From Isosphaeraceae bacterium (GTDB lineage Bacteria > Planctomycetota > Planctomycetia > Isosphaerales > Isosphaeraceae): DNA of 33,109 bases. The position numbers were made by a program, and so were the translations under genes. Under the pieces are notes generated by a model. That model did not search any database and was not told the DNA's origin. It was given only the letters and a program-made list of their open reading frames with translations. The number at the start of each line of letters is the position of its first letter. Position 1 is the first letter of the stretch. Below, piece by piece: positions 1 through 6,945 of the stretch. The stretch is taken from positions 1 through 33,109 of the forward strand of contig JAJPJC010000358.1 of NCBI GenBank assembly GCA_021324445.1. The letters run 5' to 3'.

Positions 1-137
1 AGGACACTCCGGACGGAAGAAGGCCAGGAACAGACCCCAGCGATGACAGCCGGGTTGACCGATCATGTGTGGTCACTAACCGAGTGGTTGAGGCGACCCG
101 TTGTTCAATTTGGCTAGGTGACCAGGGCGAATTTGCG

Positions 138-1319
138 TCAACGGGTTTCTCCGGCCGCGGTCTCGTCCGCCGCCGCGATCCGTCCGACGACCTCGACGAT
201 CCGCCGGATGGCCTCGTCGATCTCGGCCTCGGTCGTGGTGGCGCCCAGGCTGAAGCGGACGGAGGATCTCAATCGGTCGTCGGGGACGCGCATGGCCATG
301 AGGGTGGGCGAGGGACGGGTCGAGCCGCTGGCGCAGGCCGAGCCGAGCGAGGCGGCGATGCCGGCCAGGTCGAGCTGCATCAAGAGGGCGTCGCCATCGA
401 GGCCCGGAAAGCCGAGGTTCACGGTCTGGGGGAGCCGGCATTCGTCCAAGGCCGGTCCGTTGCGGATGACGCGCTGGGGACCCAACGCGGCGATCAGGCC
501 GGCCTCGAGGCGGTCGCGCAGGGCGTTCCAGCGCGCGGCGCGGGCCTGGGCCTGGTCGTGCCAGATCCGCAGCGCCGTGGCCAGCCCGACCGCCAGGGGG
601 ACCGCGACGGTCCCCGGCCGACGCCCCTGCTGCTGGCCGCCGCCGAAGAGCCGCGAGCCCAGCCGGACCCCGCTGCGGACCAGAAGCAACCCGATCCCGA
701 CCGGCCCGTGAAACTTGTGCGCGCTGGCCGCCAGGGTGGACACGCCCAGCGCGTGGAAATCGACCAGGATGCGGCCGACGGCCTGCACGGCGTCGGTGTG
801 GACCGGGATCCCCCGGGCCGCCGCCAGGCGCGCCAGGCCGCCGACCGGCTGGATCGCGCCGGTCTCGTTGTTGGCCAGCATCAACGTGGCGAACCGCGTC
901 TCGTCGCGGAAGGTCGCGGCCATCCGCGTCGCGTCGGCAAGCCCCTGGGCATCGACCGGCACGCGGTCGACCGCGAAGCCGGCCGACTCCAGCCGCGCCA
1001 CCGGCTCGACGATCGCCGGGTGTTCGATCGGGCTGGTCACGACGTGGCCGGGGGAGCTCTCCGCGCCGGCCAGGCCGAAGACCGCCAGGTTGTTCGACTC
1101 GGTCCCCCCCGAGGTGAAGATCACCTCCGACGGCTCGGCCCCGAGGATCTGGGCCACCGTCTCCCTGGCCTGCTCCCAGGCGCGGCGGGCCGACCGGCCG
1201 AAGCCATGCCGGCTCTCGGCGTTGCCCCCGGCCAGGAAGTGCGGGCGCATCGCCTCCAGCACGGCGGGATCCATCGGCGTCGTGGCATTATGGTCAAGAT
1301 AGATCGGCGTGGGCGGCAT
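138..1319 (-). CDS. Cysteine desulfurase (NifS/IscS family)
   Basis: A 393-residue class-V aminotransferase-fold PLP enzyme that removes sulfur from cysteine to give alanine and an enzyme-bound persulfide for Fe-S cluster or thio-cofactor assembly in the cytosol. The N-terminus has the family signature YLDHNATTP (residues 7-15). The cofactor-stacking His is at about 100 (IEHPA), the PLP Schiff-base Lys at about 202 (ASAHKFHGP) and the persulfide-forming Cys at about 329 (GSACASGS). Length matches the family (about 390-400). The start directly precedes the YLDHNATT strand and no strong Shine-Dalgarno is visible. It lies 45 bases downstream of a small membrane protein gene on the same strand and is probably cotranscribed with it. 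No IscU or SufU gene is adjacent, so a general housekeeping role is inferred. The family assignment is secure; the choice among NifS, IscS and other subgroups is not. Confidence 0.95.
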   Translation of the reverse strand: MPPTPIYLDHNATTPMDPAVLEAMRPHFLAGGNAESRHGFGRSARRAWEQARETVAQILGAEPSEVIFTSGGTESNNLAVFGLAGAESSPGHVVTSPIEHPAIVEPVARLESAGFAVDRVPVDAQGLADATRMAATFRDETRFATLMLANNETGAIQPVGGLARLAAARGIPVHTDAVQAVGRILVDFHALGVSTLAASAHKFHGPVGIGLLLVRSGVRLGSRLFGGGQQQGRRPGTVAVPLAVGLATALRIWHDQAQARAARWNALRDRLEAGLIAALGPQRVIRNGPALDECRLPQTVNLGFPGLDGDALLMQLDLAGIAASLGSACASGSTRPSPTLMAMRVPDDRLRSSVRFSLGATTTEAEIDEAIRRIVEVVGRIAAADETAAGETR

Positions 1320-1364
1320 GGCGCTCGGGCCGGCTGGAGACGAGACGCTCGGGACCGGTTCCGC

Positions 1365-1724
1365 CTAATCCAGGCACCGGAGCGTCAACACGAGCCCGAT
1401 GATAAACAGGGGGATGCCGATGATGAAGAGTGGACCGGCCAGGAGGAACATGCCGGTCACCATCAGCAGGAATCCCACCACCACGCCGGTCAGTCGTCCC
1501 AGCCAGGCGATCGTCCCGAAGACCAGGCGGAACGGCAGTGCGACGAGGAACCACACGGCGCCGAGCAGGCTCAGAACCAGCCGGCCCAGGGACCACGAGG
1601 GAGCCGGCCTCCAGTCGTCGAGTTCGGAACGGCTGGCGCGCAGGAGCCGGGGGCCGACGGCCTCGCGGGGCCACCCGCGGCCGGGGGAAGCGTACCGGGA
1701 TGGGCCGTACTGGGCTTGCTTCAT
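1365..1724 (-). CDS. Small integral membrane protein, function unknown
   Basis: A 119-residue protein with a polar N-terminal half of about 45 residues, then hydrophobic segments at roughly 46-67 (SLGRLVLSLLGAVWFLVALPF) and 75-115 (WLGRLTGVVVGFLLMVTGMF followed by a second hydrophobic run). This suggests two or three membrane helices. I recognise no family beyond a generic small membrane protein. It sits just upstream of the cysteine desulfurase on the same strand with a 45-base gap, suggesting one transcript. The opposite strand also stays open here, but that reading has no hydrophobic pattern and looks like a GC-driven shadow. Existence is fairly likely because of the coherent membrane topology. 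Confidence 0.75.
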   Translation of the reverse strand: MKQAQYGPSRYASPGRGWPREAVGPRLLRASRSELDDWRPAPSWSLGRLVLSLLGAVWFLVALPFRLVFGTIAWLGRLTGVVVGFLLMVTGMFLLAGPLFIIGIPLFIIGLVLTLRCLD

Positions 1725-1898
1725 TCGTCGGTCCGGGTAAAGTACGCGCGTGCCGATGGACGTGTCGGTCCACGATGCCCTGAAGGGTATTCGTCATCGG
1801 GACGAAGCCCTTGCGGCCTGAAGGGATTATTGCGGGTGATCCGGTTTTGACAAGTCGAGCGTCATGAGGGCATGGGCCCAGGCAGGGAGGCCGCGACC

Positions 1899-2834
1899 GT
1901 GCGTCACGTGTTGCTCGTCCTGGTACTGGTGGCGGCCTCGTTCCTTGGGGGCGCCTTCGTCAACGGGCCGGGTCTGCGCTGGGTCCAGACGCAACTGCTC
2001 GGCTCGCTGGGCTTAAGCGACGGGGGCGAGATCGCCGCAGTCGATCTCAAGACGGTGGCCGGCCCGGAGCGGGCCGGCGAGGGGTCGCGCGCCGGCCCGT
2101 CGAGTCCCGAACCCGTGCGCGGACCGGTGGCTCCGGTGCCGGCCGTGATCTCGGACGGCCCGACCGGCCTGGCGGATCCCTCCGATGCACGCTCGCGGCG
2201 GCCGGCCGGCACCGCCGGCGCGGGGGCGGCCGCGCCCGCATCGCCGGCAACCACGTCGCCGCCGTTGACCGGACCGCTGGCCTCCGCCGGTCCCGGACCG
2301 AGGTCGGACCGGGGGACGACTCCGTCCGGGGCGGCCGCTCCACCGGCCTCCGCGCGCGCCGCGGCCCCGCTGGACCCCAGCCTGATCCCCGCGGTCGAAC
2401 CCTCCCCGCCGGCGGCCCCGGCAGTGCCGGCGCCGCGGGATCCGGGGGTGATGCCGGCCGTCCAGGACTCGCTGGCCTCGTTGATGCCCGCGGGAGCGCC
2501 GCCACCGCCGCCGGCACCCCCCGCGCCGGATTCCTCCTCGCCCCGGTCGTCGCCTCCACCGCAAGGGGAGTCCCGGCCCGAGCCGGCGGCGGCGCAGGCG
2601 CACGCCGGCGGCGACCAGGACTGGGCGGCCCTGGGACGCACCATGCAGTCCCTGGGCATCAGTCGGTTCTCGATCGAGGGTCAGCCCGGCGGCCGGGTGG
2701 TCTTCTCGTGCCTGATCCCCCTGGCCGGACGCCAGGCGGTGGCGCAACGGTTCGAGGCCGAGGGAGACGATGGGTTGCTCGCCGCGCGGGCCGCCTTGCG
2801 GCGGGTTGCCCTCTGGCGGGCGACGCAGAATTAG
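1899..2834 (+). CDS. Membrane-anchored proline/alanine-rich protein with conserved-looking C-terminal domain
   Basis: About 311 residues. I place the start at a GTG (1899) because GGGAGG lies 8 bases upstream and the hydrophobic segment then begins at once (RHVLLVLVLVAASFLGGAF), as expected for a signal anchor; an in-frame ATG at 1872 is the alternative. Residues of about 60-235 are a low-complexity Pro/Ala/Gly/Ser linker with no recognisable fold. The last 70 or so residues (from DWAALGRTMQSLGI through GRVVFSCLIPL to the end) have mixed polar/hydrophobic composition and look like a small folded domain. The likely arrangement is an inner-membrane anchor, a long flexible periplasmic spacer and a terminal domain. 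I do not recognise the C-terminal domain. It is divergent from the small membrane-protein gene at 1365-1724. Confidence 0.75.
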   Translation: MRHVLLVLVLVAASFLGGAFVNGPGLRWVQTQLLGSLGLSDGGEIAAVDLKTVAGPERAGEGSRAGPSSPEPVRGPVAPVPAVISDGPTGLADPSDARSRRPAGTAGAGAAAPASPATTSPPLTGPLASAGPGPRSDRGTTPSGAAAPPASARAAAPLDPSLIPAVEPSPPAAPAVPAPRDPGVMPAVQDSLASLMPAGAPPPPPAPPAPDSSSPRSSPPPQGESRPEPAAAQAHAGGDQDWAALGRTMQSLGISRFSIEGQPGGRVVFSCLIPLAGRQAVAQRFEAEGDDGLLAARAALRRVALWRATQN

Positions 2835-3016
2835 TCGTGGGTCCGCGATCCAGAATGCCTGGCGGGGACCTCGGCGGCTTCCCCGGGACCGCGCCCGAGA
2901 TGACGAAGGACCCAGTGGGGCCTATAATTCAGGGAATGCCAGAGACCGCGTGCTGGGAGGGCGCCTGGCGTGGGGTGAGCTGAGAGAGGACCAGTCGCGC
3001 GAGGAAAGGGACGCCC

Positions 3017-3544
3017 ATGGCCCAGGGACCTCCGTTGCGAGTGCTGTTGATCGTCACGGGGAGTACGCTCCGGGCCGAGGAGATGGACCGGCCGCTGGCC
3101 TATTACCTCAAGCAGCGGATCGACCGGGTCCTGAGCGAGGCCGCCGCCCAGGGGCGGGACGACCTGGAGGGCTACGTCGTCCGCGTCGTCGCCGACTTCC
3201 GCTGGATCCATGATGAGCCGCTCCAGGGCTTGCCCACGATCTCGCTGGGTGGACCGGGCGTCAACGCCCTGGCGCATCGCTGGCTCGAAGAAGTCCCCGT
3301 CTCGCTGGCCGTCAGTGAGCGCTACTTCATCCAGATGGATCCGGACCTGGCTGAGCCTCGAGCCAGCATCTGGGGCATGGACAACGCCACCACCCAGATT
3401 GCCGTCTCGGTGTTCGTCGACCGGTTCCTCCCCCGGTTCCTCGATCGCTGCGCCAGCTTCACGATTCCCTTCCACCTGAGCGAGGGCGATCCCGAGAGTG
3501 GGACCGGGTCCGACCTCGACGAGCCGAGCGACGACGACGAGTGA
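3017..3544 (+). CDS. Conserved-looking hypothetical cytosolic protein
   Basis: A 175-residue protein with no signal peptide or membrane helix. The N-terminus (PLRVLLIVTGSTLRAEEMDR) reads like a beta-strand/loop start of an alpha/beta fold. The middle has GLPTISLGGPGVNALAHRW, again alpha/beta in character with a glycine-rich turn, and the C-terminus is an acidic tail (LDEPSDDDE). The upstream sequence GAGGAAAGGG about 6 bases before the ATG is a good ribosome binding site and supports the start. No catalytic motif is recognised. A probable terminator lies about 100 bases downstream, so it seems to be the last or only gene of its transcript. Confidence 0.75.
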   Translation: MAQGPPLRVLLIVTGSTLRAEEMDRPLAYYLKQRIDRVLSEAAAQGRDDLEGYVVRVVADFRWIHDEPLQGLPTISLGGPGVNALAHRWLEEVPVSLAVSERYFIQMDPDLAEPRASIWGMDNATTQIAVSVFVDRFLPRFLDRCASFTIPFHLSEGDPESGTGSDLDEPSDDDE

Positions 3545-3646
3545 GGGATCCTCGTCGGGCTGAGCCCGAGATGCCGCCCGCTCCGCTCCCGTCCCGGGCC
3601 CTCTCCGCCGGAACCCACCCAGTCCCATGTTTCGTTCCCAGGATCC

Positions 3647-3685
3647 GACTCCGGATGACTTGGTGTCCGGTGAGTCGATTTTTTT
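3647..3685 (+). terminator. Probable Rho-independent terminator
   Basis: GACTCCGGA (3647-3655) pairs with TCCGGTGAGTC (3666-3676), allowing a two-base bulge, with a 10-base loop. A run of seven T residues (3679-3685) follows closely. It lies about 100 bases past the stop at 3544 and would end that transcript. Confidence 0.55.
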
Positions 3686-3745
3686 CAACGCCGGCGGTGG
3701 CAATCACCTACTCTCATAGAAGGAGGCTTTTCCGAAAACGTGTGG

Positions 3746-3790
3746 GCCAGCCGCCCCCGGCTGGCACCGGGCAGCCGACGGCGGCTGCCC
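3746..3790. repeat. Two tandem perfect hairpins (REP-like)
   Basis: GCCAGCCG (3746-3753) pairs with CGGCTGGC (3758-3765) across a CCCC loop. Three bases later GGGCAGCCG (3769-3777) pairs with CGGCTGCCC (3782-3790) across an ACGG loop. Both stems share the core CAGCCG/CGGCTG, so the second looks like a diverged copy of the first. There is no T tract, so termination is less likely than a REP-like or RNA-structure role. Confidence 0.6.
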
Positions 3791-4085
3791 CACCGCTCGG
3801 AGCCCATCCCGATTGGTGAGGATCCGTGAAGGAGCGGCGATGATTGCCGGCAGAATTTCGCCGTCGGGCCGGCGGCCGGGCCCGAGGCACCGACTTTGCA
3901 GGGAGTGTCGCTTGATCGATCCAGTCCGGCGAGGGATCGGTTCGATCCCGATGGAGAAGGAGGCTCAGGTCCAGGAGGGGGAGCACGTCGATCGAGGCCC
4001 GGCGGACGGGGAGTCCAGTCTTCCGAGCGGGTTGAGCCCTAGCGCCAGGACGGCGCTGACGGTTCATTGCCAAGGAAGGAATGGG

Positions 4086-5378
4086 ATGGAGATGGATCGG
4101 GTTCACGGTGGGTTCGGCACCGCGCTGCCGCGCCGCGTGGGATCGGGCGTGGCGGCGCGGAGGGGAGACGGGTGGAGGCCCGTCGGGTGTCGCAGGAGGT
4201 CGCGGCCGCGGCCGCGCTCGGGTCGGGTTCGTGGGGGCCTCGGCGCGACCGCCGCAGCCCTGATCCTGGCCGGCGGAGGGCTGTTCCTCCTGCTGGTCCA
4301 GCCCGGGGACCTCTGGGCGGCGGCCCCGGCGCGGTCGACGCTGGTGCAGGTCGGGCGCACGGTGGTGCAGGACCAGGGGGCCTGGGTGGTCGATTACCGG
4401 CTCCGGCACACGGGCTCGACCGGGCTGATGGTCGCACCGGCGGAGGTCGCGGTGAAGGTCGAGGGCTGGGTGTCGAACTCGCGGGTGGCCAGCCACGCCG
4501 TGCCGCGGTGGTCGTCGCTGGCCGTGGCGCATGGGCCGGACGTCGCGGCCACGGGCGAGGTGATCGCGGCCGTCGACGAGGCACACCGGTGCCGCGAGAA
4601 GCTGATTGTCTCAGTCGGGCCCGAGGGCCCGGACCCGTGCCGGCCCGCGGCCGGGGCGGCGACCCCTCGGGTGTCCGGCGATCCGCGCCCGGCGCCGGCC
4701 GGGAAGCCGGCGGCGGGAGCCCCCAAGGGGTCCGGCCACGAGCCGGCGCCGGCCGGCGAGCCCCTGAGCCTACCGCCCGGCGGCATCGTGCATGTGCGGA
4801 TCCGGCTCGAGCACCAGCACGTCCTCTACGGCGATTACGACCCGCTGCTGGGGAGCCGCGCCGTCGAGATCACGCTGGGCGGCGCGACGGTCCGCGACGT
4901 CGTCCCCCTGGACAGCGAACAGTACCTCGCCCAGCCGAGGTTCACCTGGCCCGAGCCGCCCGAGGAGCGCCGCGATCCCCGGCATGCCGTCACCGGACCG
5001 GACAGCCTGCACCTGGAAGCCCACGTGCCCGGCCACCATTATTACCGCTTCCCCGATCGGCCCGTCCGCTACGCCACCAAGATGCGCCTGCGGTTCTGGT
5101 ACCTGATCGCCGCGGGCACCGAGGGCGAGTGCCGCGTCCGGGTCGCGCAGTACAAGGACACGCCCACCTCCTGGCGGATGCTCCAGAGCGGCGGCTTCGA
5201 GAAATGCCTGAAGGTCGTCGGCCGCTGGACCAAGGTCGAGCACGTCTTCACCACCGAGCCCGAGGCCACCACCCTGGCGCTGGACTTCCGCATCGCCGGC
5301 GACACCGACGTCGGCGAGATGTGGATCGACGACGTCAGCCTCGAGCCGGTCGGCTGCCCGGGACACGCGGGACCGTAA
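4086..5378 (+). CDS. Exported protein with C-terminal carbohydrate-binding-like beta-sandwich
   Basis: About 430 residues. The start at 4086 is chosen because AAGGAAGGA ends 5 bases upstream. An unusually long Arg-rich N-region (residues 1-50) precedes a hydrophobic stretch (about 51-72, GATAAALILAGGGLFLLLV) that should act as a signal peptide or anchor. A Pro/Ala-rich linker lies around residues 195-230. The final 120 residues, including FWYLIAAGTEGECRVRV, WTKVEHVF and GEMWIDDVSLEP, resemble galactose-binding-like or CBM jelly-roll domains that end in a D-D-V-S-L strand. An envelope or extracellular role is inferred; no catalytic residues are recognised. The long N-region might mean that the real start is an internal codon nearer the hydrophobic segment. 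Confidence 0.75.
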   Translation: MEMDRVHGGFGTALPRRVGSGVAARRGDGWRPVGCRRRSRPRPRSGRVRGGLGATAAALILAGGGLFLLLVQPGDLWAAAPARSTLVQVGRTVVQDQGAWVVDYRLRHTGSTGLMVAPAEVAVKVEGWVSNSRVASHAVPRWSSLAVAHGPDVAATGEVIAAVDEAHRCREKLIVSVGPEGPDPCRPAAGAATPRVSGDPRPAPAGKPAAGAPKGSGHEPAPAGEPLSLPPGGIVHVRIRLEHQHVLYGDYDPLLGSRAVEITLGGATVRDVVPLDSEQYLAQPRFTWPEPPEERRDPRHAVTGPDSLHLEAHVPGHHYYRFPDRPVRYATKMRLRFWYLIAAGTEGECRVRVAQYKDTPTSWRMLQSGGFEKCLKVVGRWTKVEHVFTTEPEATTLALDFRIAGDTDVGEMWIDDVSLEPVGCPGHAGP

Positions 5379-5480
5379 ATCGCTGGGCATCTCGAACTAC
5401 AGGATTGGGGACCCGTCATCAACCGTCTGCCCTGGGAGGAGTCTGCGACCGCTTGGCGATCCCGGGATGATGTCGGGTCC

Positions 5481-5637
5481 TCAATCCAGGAGCCCTTGGT
5501 CAATCATCACCTGGACGTGTTCGAGGCTGTCCCGTCGCGACAGAGAGACGCCCTGCCGCAGGCGTTCCAGAAGCTCCGTCGCTACTGGCTGGCTCATTGC
5601 AAAAACCCACAACTCCCCCTGCGAGGGATCGTCGATC
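5481..5637 (-). pseudogene. 3' remnant of the partner (toxin-like) gene of the Panacea module
   Basis: On the minus strand this stretch encodes an uninterrupted, protein-like tail (GELWVFAMSQPVATELLERL, ending EHVQVMIDQGLLD and a stop at 5481). It has no start codon of its own and is fused directly to the palindromic repeat. Its order after the antitoxin remnant and the partner's 5' fragment suggests it is the C-terminal end of the same gene, now in a different frame from the 5' fragment. The first 59 bases of it (5579-5637) were duplicated together with the repeat element. The link to the 5' fragment is inference from order and strand. Confidence 0.5.
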
Positions 5638-5740
5638 TTCACCGCAGAGACCGCGGAGAGAAAACCGAGACCGACAGGCGGACGGATGATCCAATCAATG
5701 CGACTCTCGGTTTTCGTCTCTGCGCTCTCTGCGGTCTCTG
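5638..5740. repeat. Palindromic repeat element, copy 1 (right end truncated)
   Basis: It begins TTCACCGCAGAGACCGCGGA and ends CTCTGCGGTCTCTG, an imperfect inverted repeat of about 40-base arms around a roughly 35-base centre. The terminal CGGTGA is missing because the next duplication unit starts there. It is built of degenerate 9-base CCGCAGAGA-type units. Confidence 0.85.
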
Positions 5741-5799
5741 TCGCTACTGGCTGGCTCATTGCAAAAACCCACAACTCCCCCTGCGAGGGATCGTCGATC

Positions 5800-5917
5800 T
5801 TCACCGCAGAGACCGCGGAGACCGCGGAGAGAAAACCGAGACCGACAGGCGGACGGATGATCCAATCAATGCGACTCTCGGTCTTCGTCTCTGCGCTCTC
5901 TGCGGTCTCTGCGGTGA
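5800..5917. repeat. Palindromic repeat element, copy 2 (complete)
   Basis: A complete 118-base element from TTCACCGCAGAGACC to GGTCTCTGCGGTGA. The arms are inverted repeats of each other with few mismatches, so a single strand could form a long hairpin. It directly follows, on the minus strand, the stop codon that truncates the 5' fragment of the partner gene, marking the insertion junction. No transposase is encoded, so it is non-autonomous (MITE- or REP-like). Confidence 0.85.
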
Positions 5918-5923
5918 TTCTCT

Positions 5924-6013
5924 CTAATCGACCGCCGGGTCGGAGATGATGACCCAAAGGTGGCTGTCGACGGCCTTGTCCTTGAGCGCGAAGGTGTCTC
6001 CTGCTTTCCCGGC
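5924..6013 (-). pseudogene. 5' remnant of the partner (toxin-like) gene of the Panacea module
   Basis: Reading the minus strand immediately after the antitoxin stop gives AGKAGDTFALKDKAVDSHLW, then VIISDPAVD and a TAG stop at 5924-5926. It looks like the start of a real protein (a G-D-x-F strand followed by H-L-W-V-I-I-S-D-P), but there is no in-frame ATG, GTG or TTG after the antitoxin stop, and the frame ends just where the palindromic repeat begins. Two-gene operons of Panacea antitoxin followed by toxin are an established arrangement, so I infer this is the remnant of the cognate toxin. The toxin family itself is not identified. Confidence 0.5.
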
Positions 6014-6355
6014 TCAAGTCCCGAACAGGGAGTCGAGGTACTGCCGGGCAGTCTCGTTCCGCTCGACGATCTCCACCAGTTCCGCTTTTCCCTGGGCCTC
6101 GAGCATCTCCTGCCAGGGGATCGGAGTGCTTGCGCCGGACTCGCTGAGCACCGGGCCGTTTTTCAGGGCAACCGCCTCGTCACCGGTGATGGTCCGGGCG
6201 GTCTCGGCCAGCAGCTCCCGATCGGCGATGGAGAGCAGTTTCAGGAGCCGGACATAAGCCATCCGGTTCGCGTCCAGTCCCAAGAGCACTCCAGACGCTT
6301 GCAAAGTCTTCTGGAAATCGAAGCGGAAGGTCATCATTCCCATCCTGAAAACCAA
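6014..6355 (-). pseudogene. Panacea-domain (DUF4065, SocA-like) antitoxin, probably internally deleted
   Basis: The 113-residue product carries the Panacea signature RLLKLLSIADRELLAE…ITGDEAVALKNGPVLS at about residues 30-70. Panacea domains neutralise diverse toxins encoded next to them. After NGPVLS the family normally continues with a conserved region of several dozen residues, but here the sequence jumps in frame to SGASTPIPWQEMLEAQGKAE, which reads as a C-terminal tail, so an internal deletion is inferred. The start is a TTG at 6355 with GGAGG only 4 bases upstream; the ATG at 6343 lies too far from that site but is possible. The downstream partner is broken, so the module is probably non-functional. 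It remains possible that the short form is still expressed. Confidence 0.6.
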
Positions 6356-6376
6356 CTTTCCTCCGATATCATGAAT

Positions 6377-6392
6377 TGTATAGGTTTATACA
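6377..6392. promoter_or_regulatory. Perfect inverted repeat, candidate operator of the Panacea module
   Basis: TGTATAGGTTTATACA is a perfect inverted repeat (6-base arms, GGTT centre) in an AT-rich patch 22 bases upstream of the antitoxin start. On the minus strand it contains a TATAAA-like -10 sequence, so a repressor bound here would overlap the promoter. Autoregulation is inferred from position. Confidence 0.45.
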
Positions 6393-6945
6393 GTCGTCGA
6401 GACGGTCAGTCCAGGGGCGAGGAGAGGGAAGCTTTGTCTCGTCCCGATGCCTCGCGACCTCAGCGCCGGATCGTGATTCGGTACGAGGGACGTAGAGGGG
6501 GTGGCAGACCGGCCTCGAGGCCGGAGAGGGTCGCGGAGTTGCCGTCCCGGTGGTAATCGAACTTCTCCGGTGTACCTGACTATGAGGTCACGGAGACTTG
6601 GTTTTTCCAGGAAAACGCCCCGAAGGGGCGCGAGGGCAAGCGGGAAGCCAGGAATCCCCCAGATCCAGCCCCGTTGAGGCGCAATCGTGCCACGCGGCGC
6701 CGCACCCGTCCCCGCGATGTCGCCCCTGCGAGTTCCTGCCAGGGGGGGCGGGCAGGGCTCGTTTTGTCCTCCGTCTCGGGGCGCACGCCCCGAGCTTGAT
6801 GAGGTCGCCCCGGACGGGGCTTCGGGAGCAGACTCTGATCGAGACCGCCAGCTCCCTGCCCGAGTTGCTTTGCCTTGAAGGCCCGGGTCCGCTTGGGTTA
6901 GGATTGACCAGGTTCGATGCGGCCTCTTGAGGAGGTGTTCAGGTC
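6393..6945. other. Intergenic region with clustered GC hairpins
   Basis: I see no gene in this stretch of about 550 bases. It holds three short GC-rich perfect inverted repeats sharing a GCCCC/GGGGC core: 6616-6630 (CGCCCCGAAGGGGCG), 6775-6794 (CTCGGGGCGCACGCCCCGAG) and 6807-6820 (GCCCCGGACGGGGC). A candidate promoter for the next gene is near its end. Confidence 0.5.
6875..6904 (+). promoter_or_regulatory. Candidate sigma-70-type promoter for the Uma2 gene
   Basis: TTGAAG (6875-6880) and TAGGAT (6899-6904) are separated by 18 bases and lie about 40 bases upstream of the start codon at 6946. The match is moderate; a chance occurrence cannot be excluded. Confidence 0.3.

Larger units (their letters stand above)
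3545..4085. other. Intergenic region of about 540 bases
   Basis: Apart from the terminator (3647-3685) and the two hairpins (3746-3790), I see no convincing gene. A frame open from 3813 into the next gene has composition unlike a protein and no hydrophobic or conserved pattern before about 4086, so I treat it as the leader of the 4086 gene. Confidence 0.5.
5579..5917. repeat. Tandem duplication of a unit of about 162 bases
   Basis: The segment beginning TCGCTACTGGCTGGCTCATT at 5579 recurs at 5741, an offset of 162 bases. Each unit comprises 59 bases of the broken gene plus a palindromic element. The copies are nearly identical. The second has 9 extra bases (one more GACCGCGGA unit), one T-to-C change in the right arm, and a complete right end (GCGGTGA) that the first lacks. 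The near identity implies a recent duplication. Confidence 0.9.

Noticed and set aside
1..137. Left edge of the window
   Set aside because: No gene, repeat or clear promoter can be supported in these bases.
69..1850. A 593-codon plus-strand open frame
   Set aside because: It is antisense to the cysteine desulfurase and the small membrane protein, and is rich in Arg, Gly and Asp as expected for a high-GC shadow.
5579..5917. Possible CRISPR-like array
   Set aside because: There are only two long near-identical units with no variable spacers, and each is itself palindromic.
5481..6017. A continuous 178-codon minus-strand frame through the repeats
   Set aside because: It starts at a TTG and contains repeated TAETAES peptides created by the palindromic elements. 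I split it into gene remnants and repeats.
6580..6786. A 68-codon minus-strand frame among the GC hairpins
   Set aside because: Its sequence is explained by the hairpin region and it has no ribosome binding site or recognisable motif.
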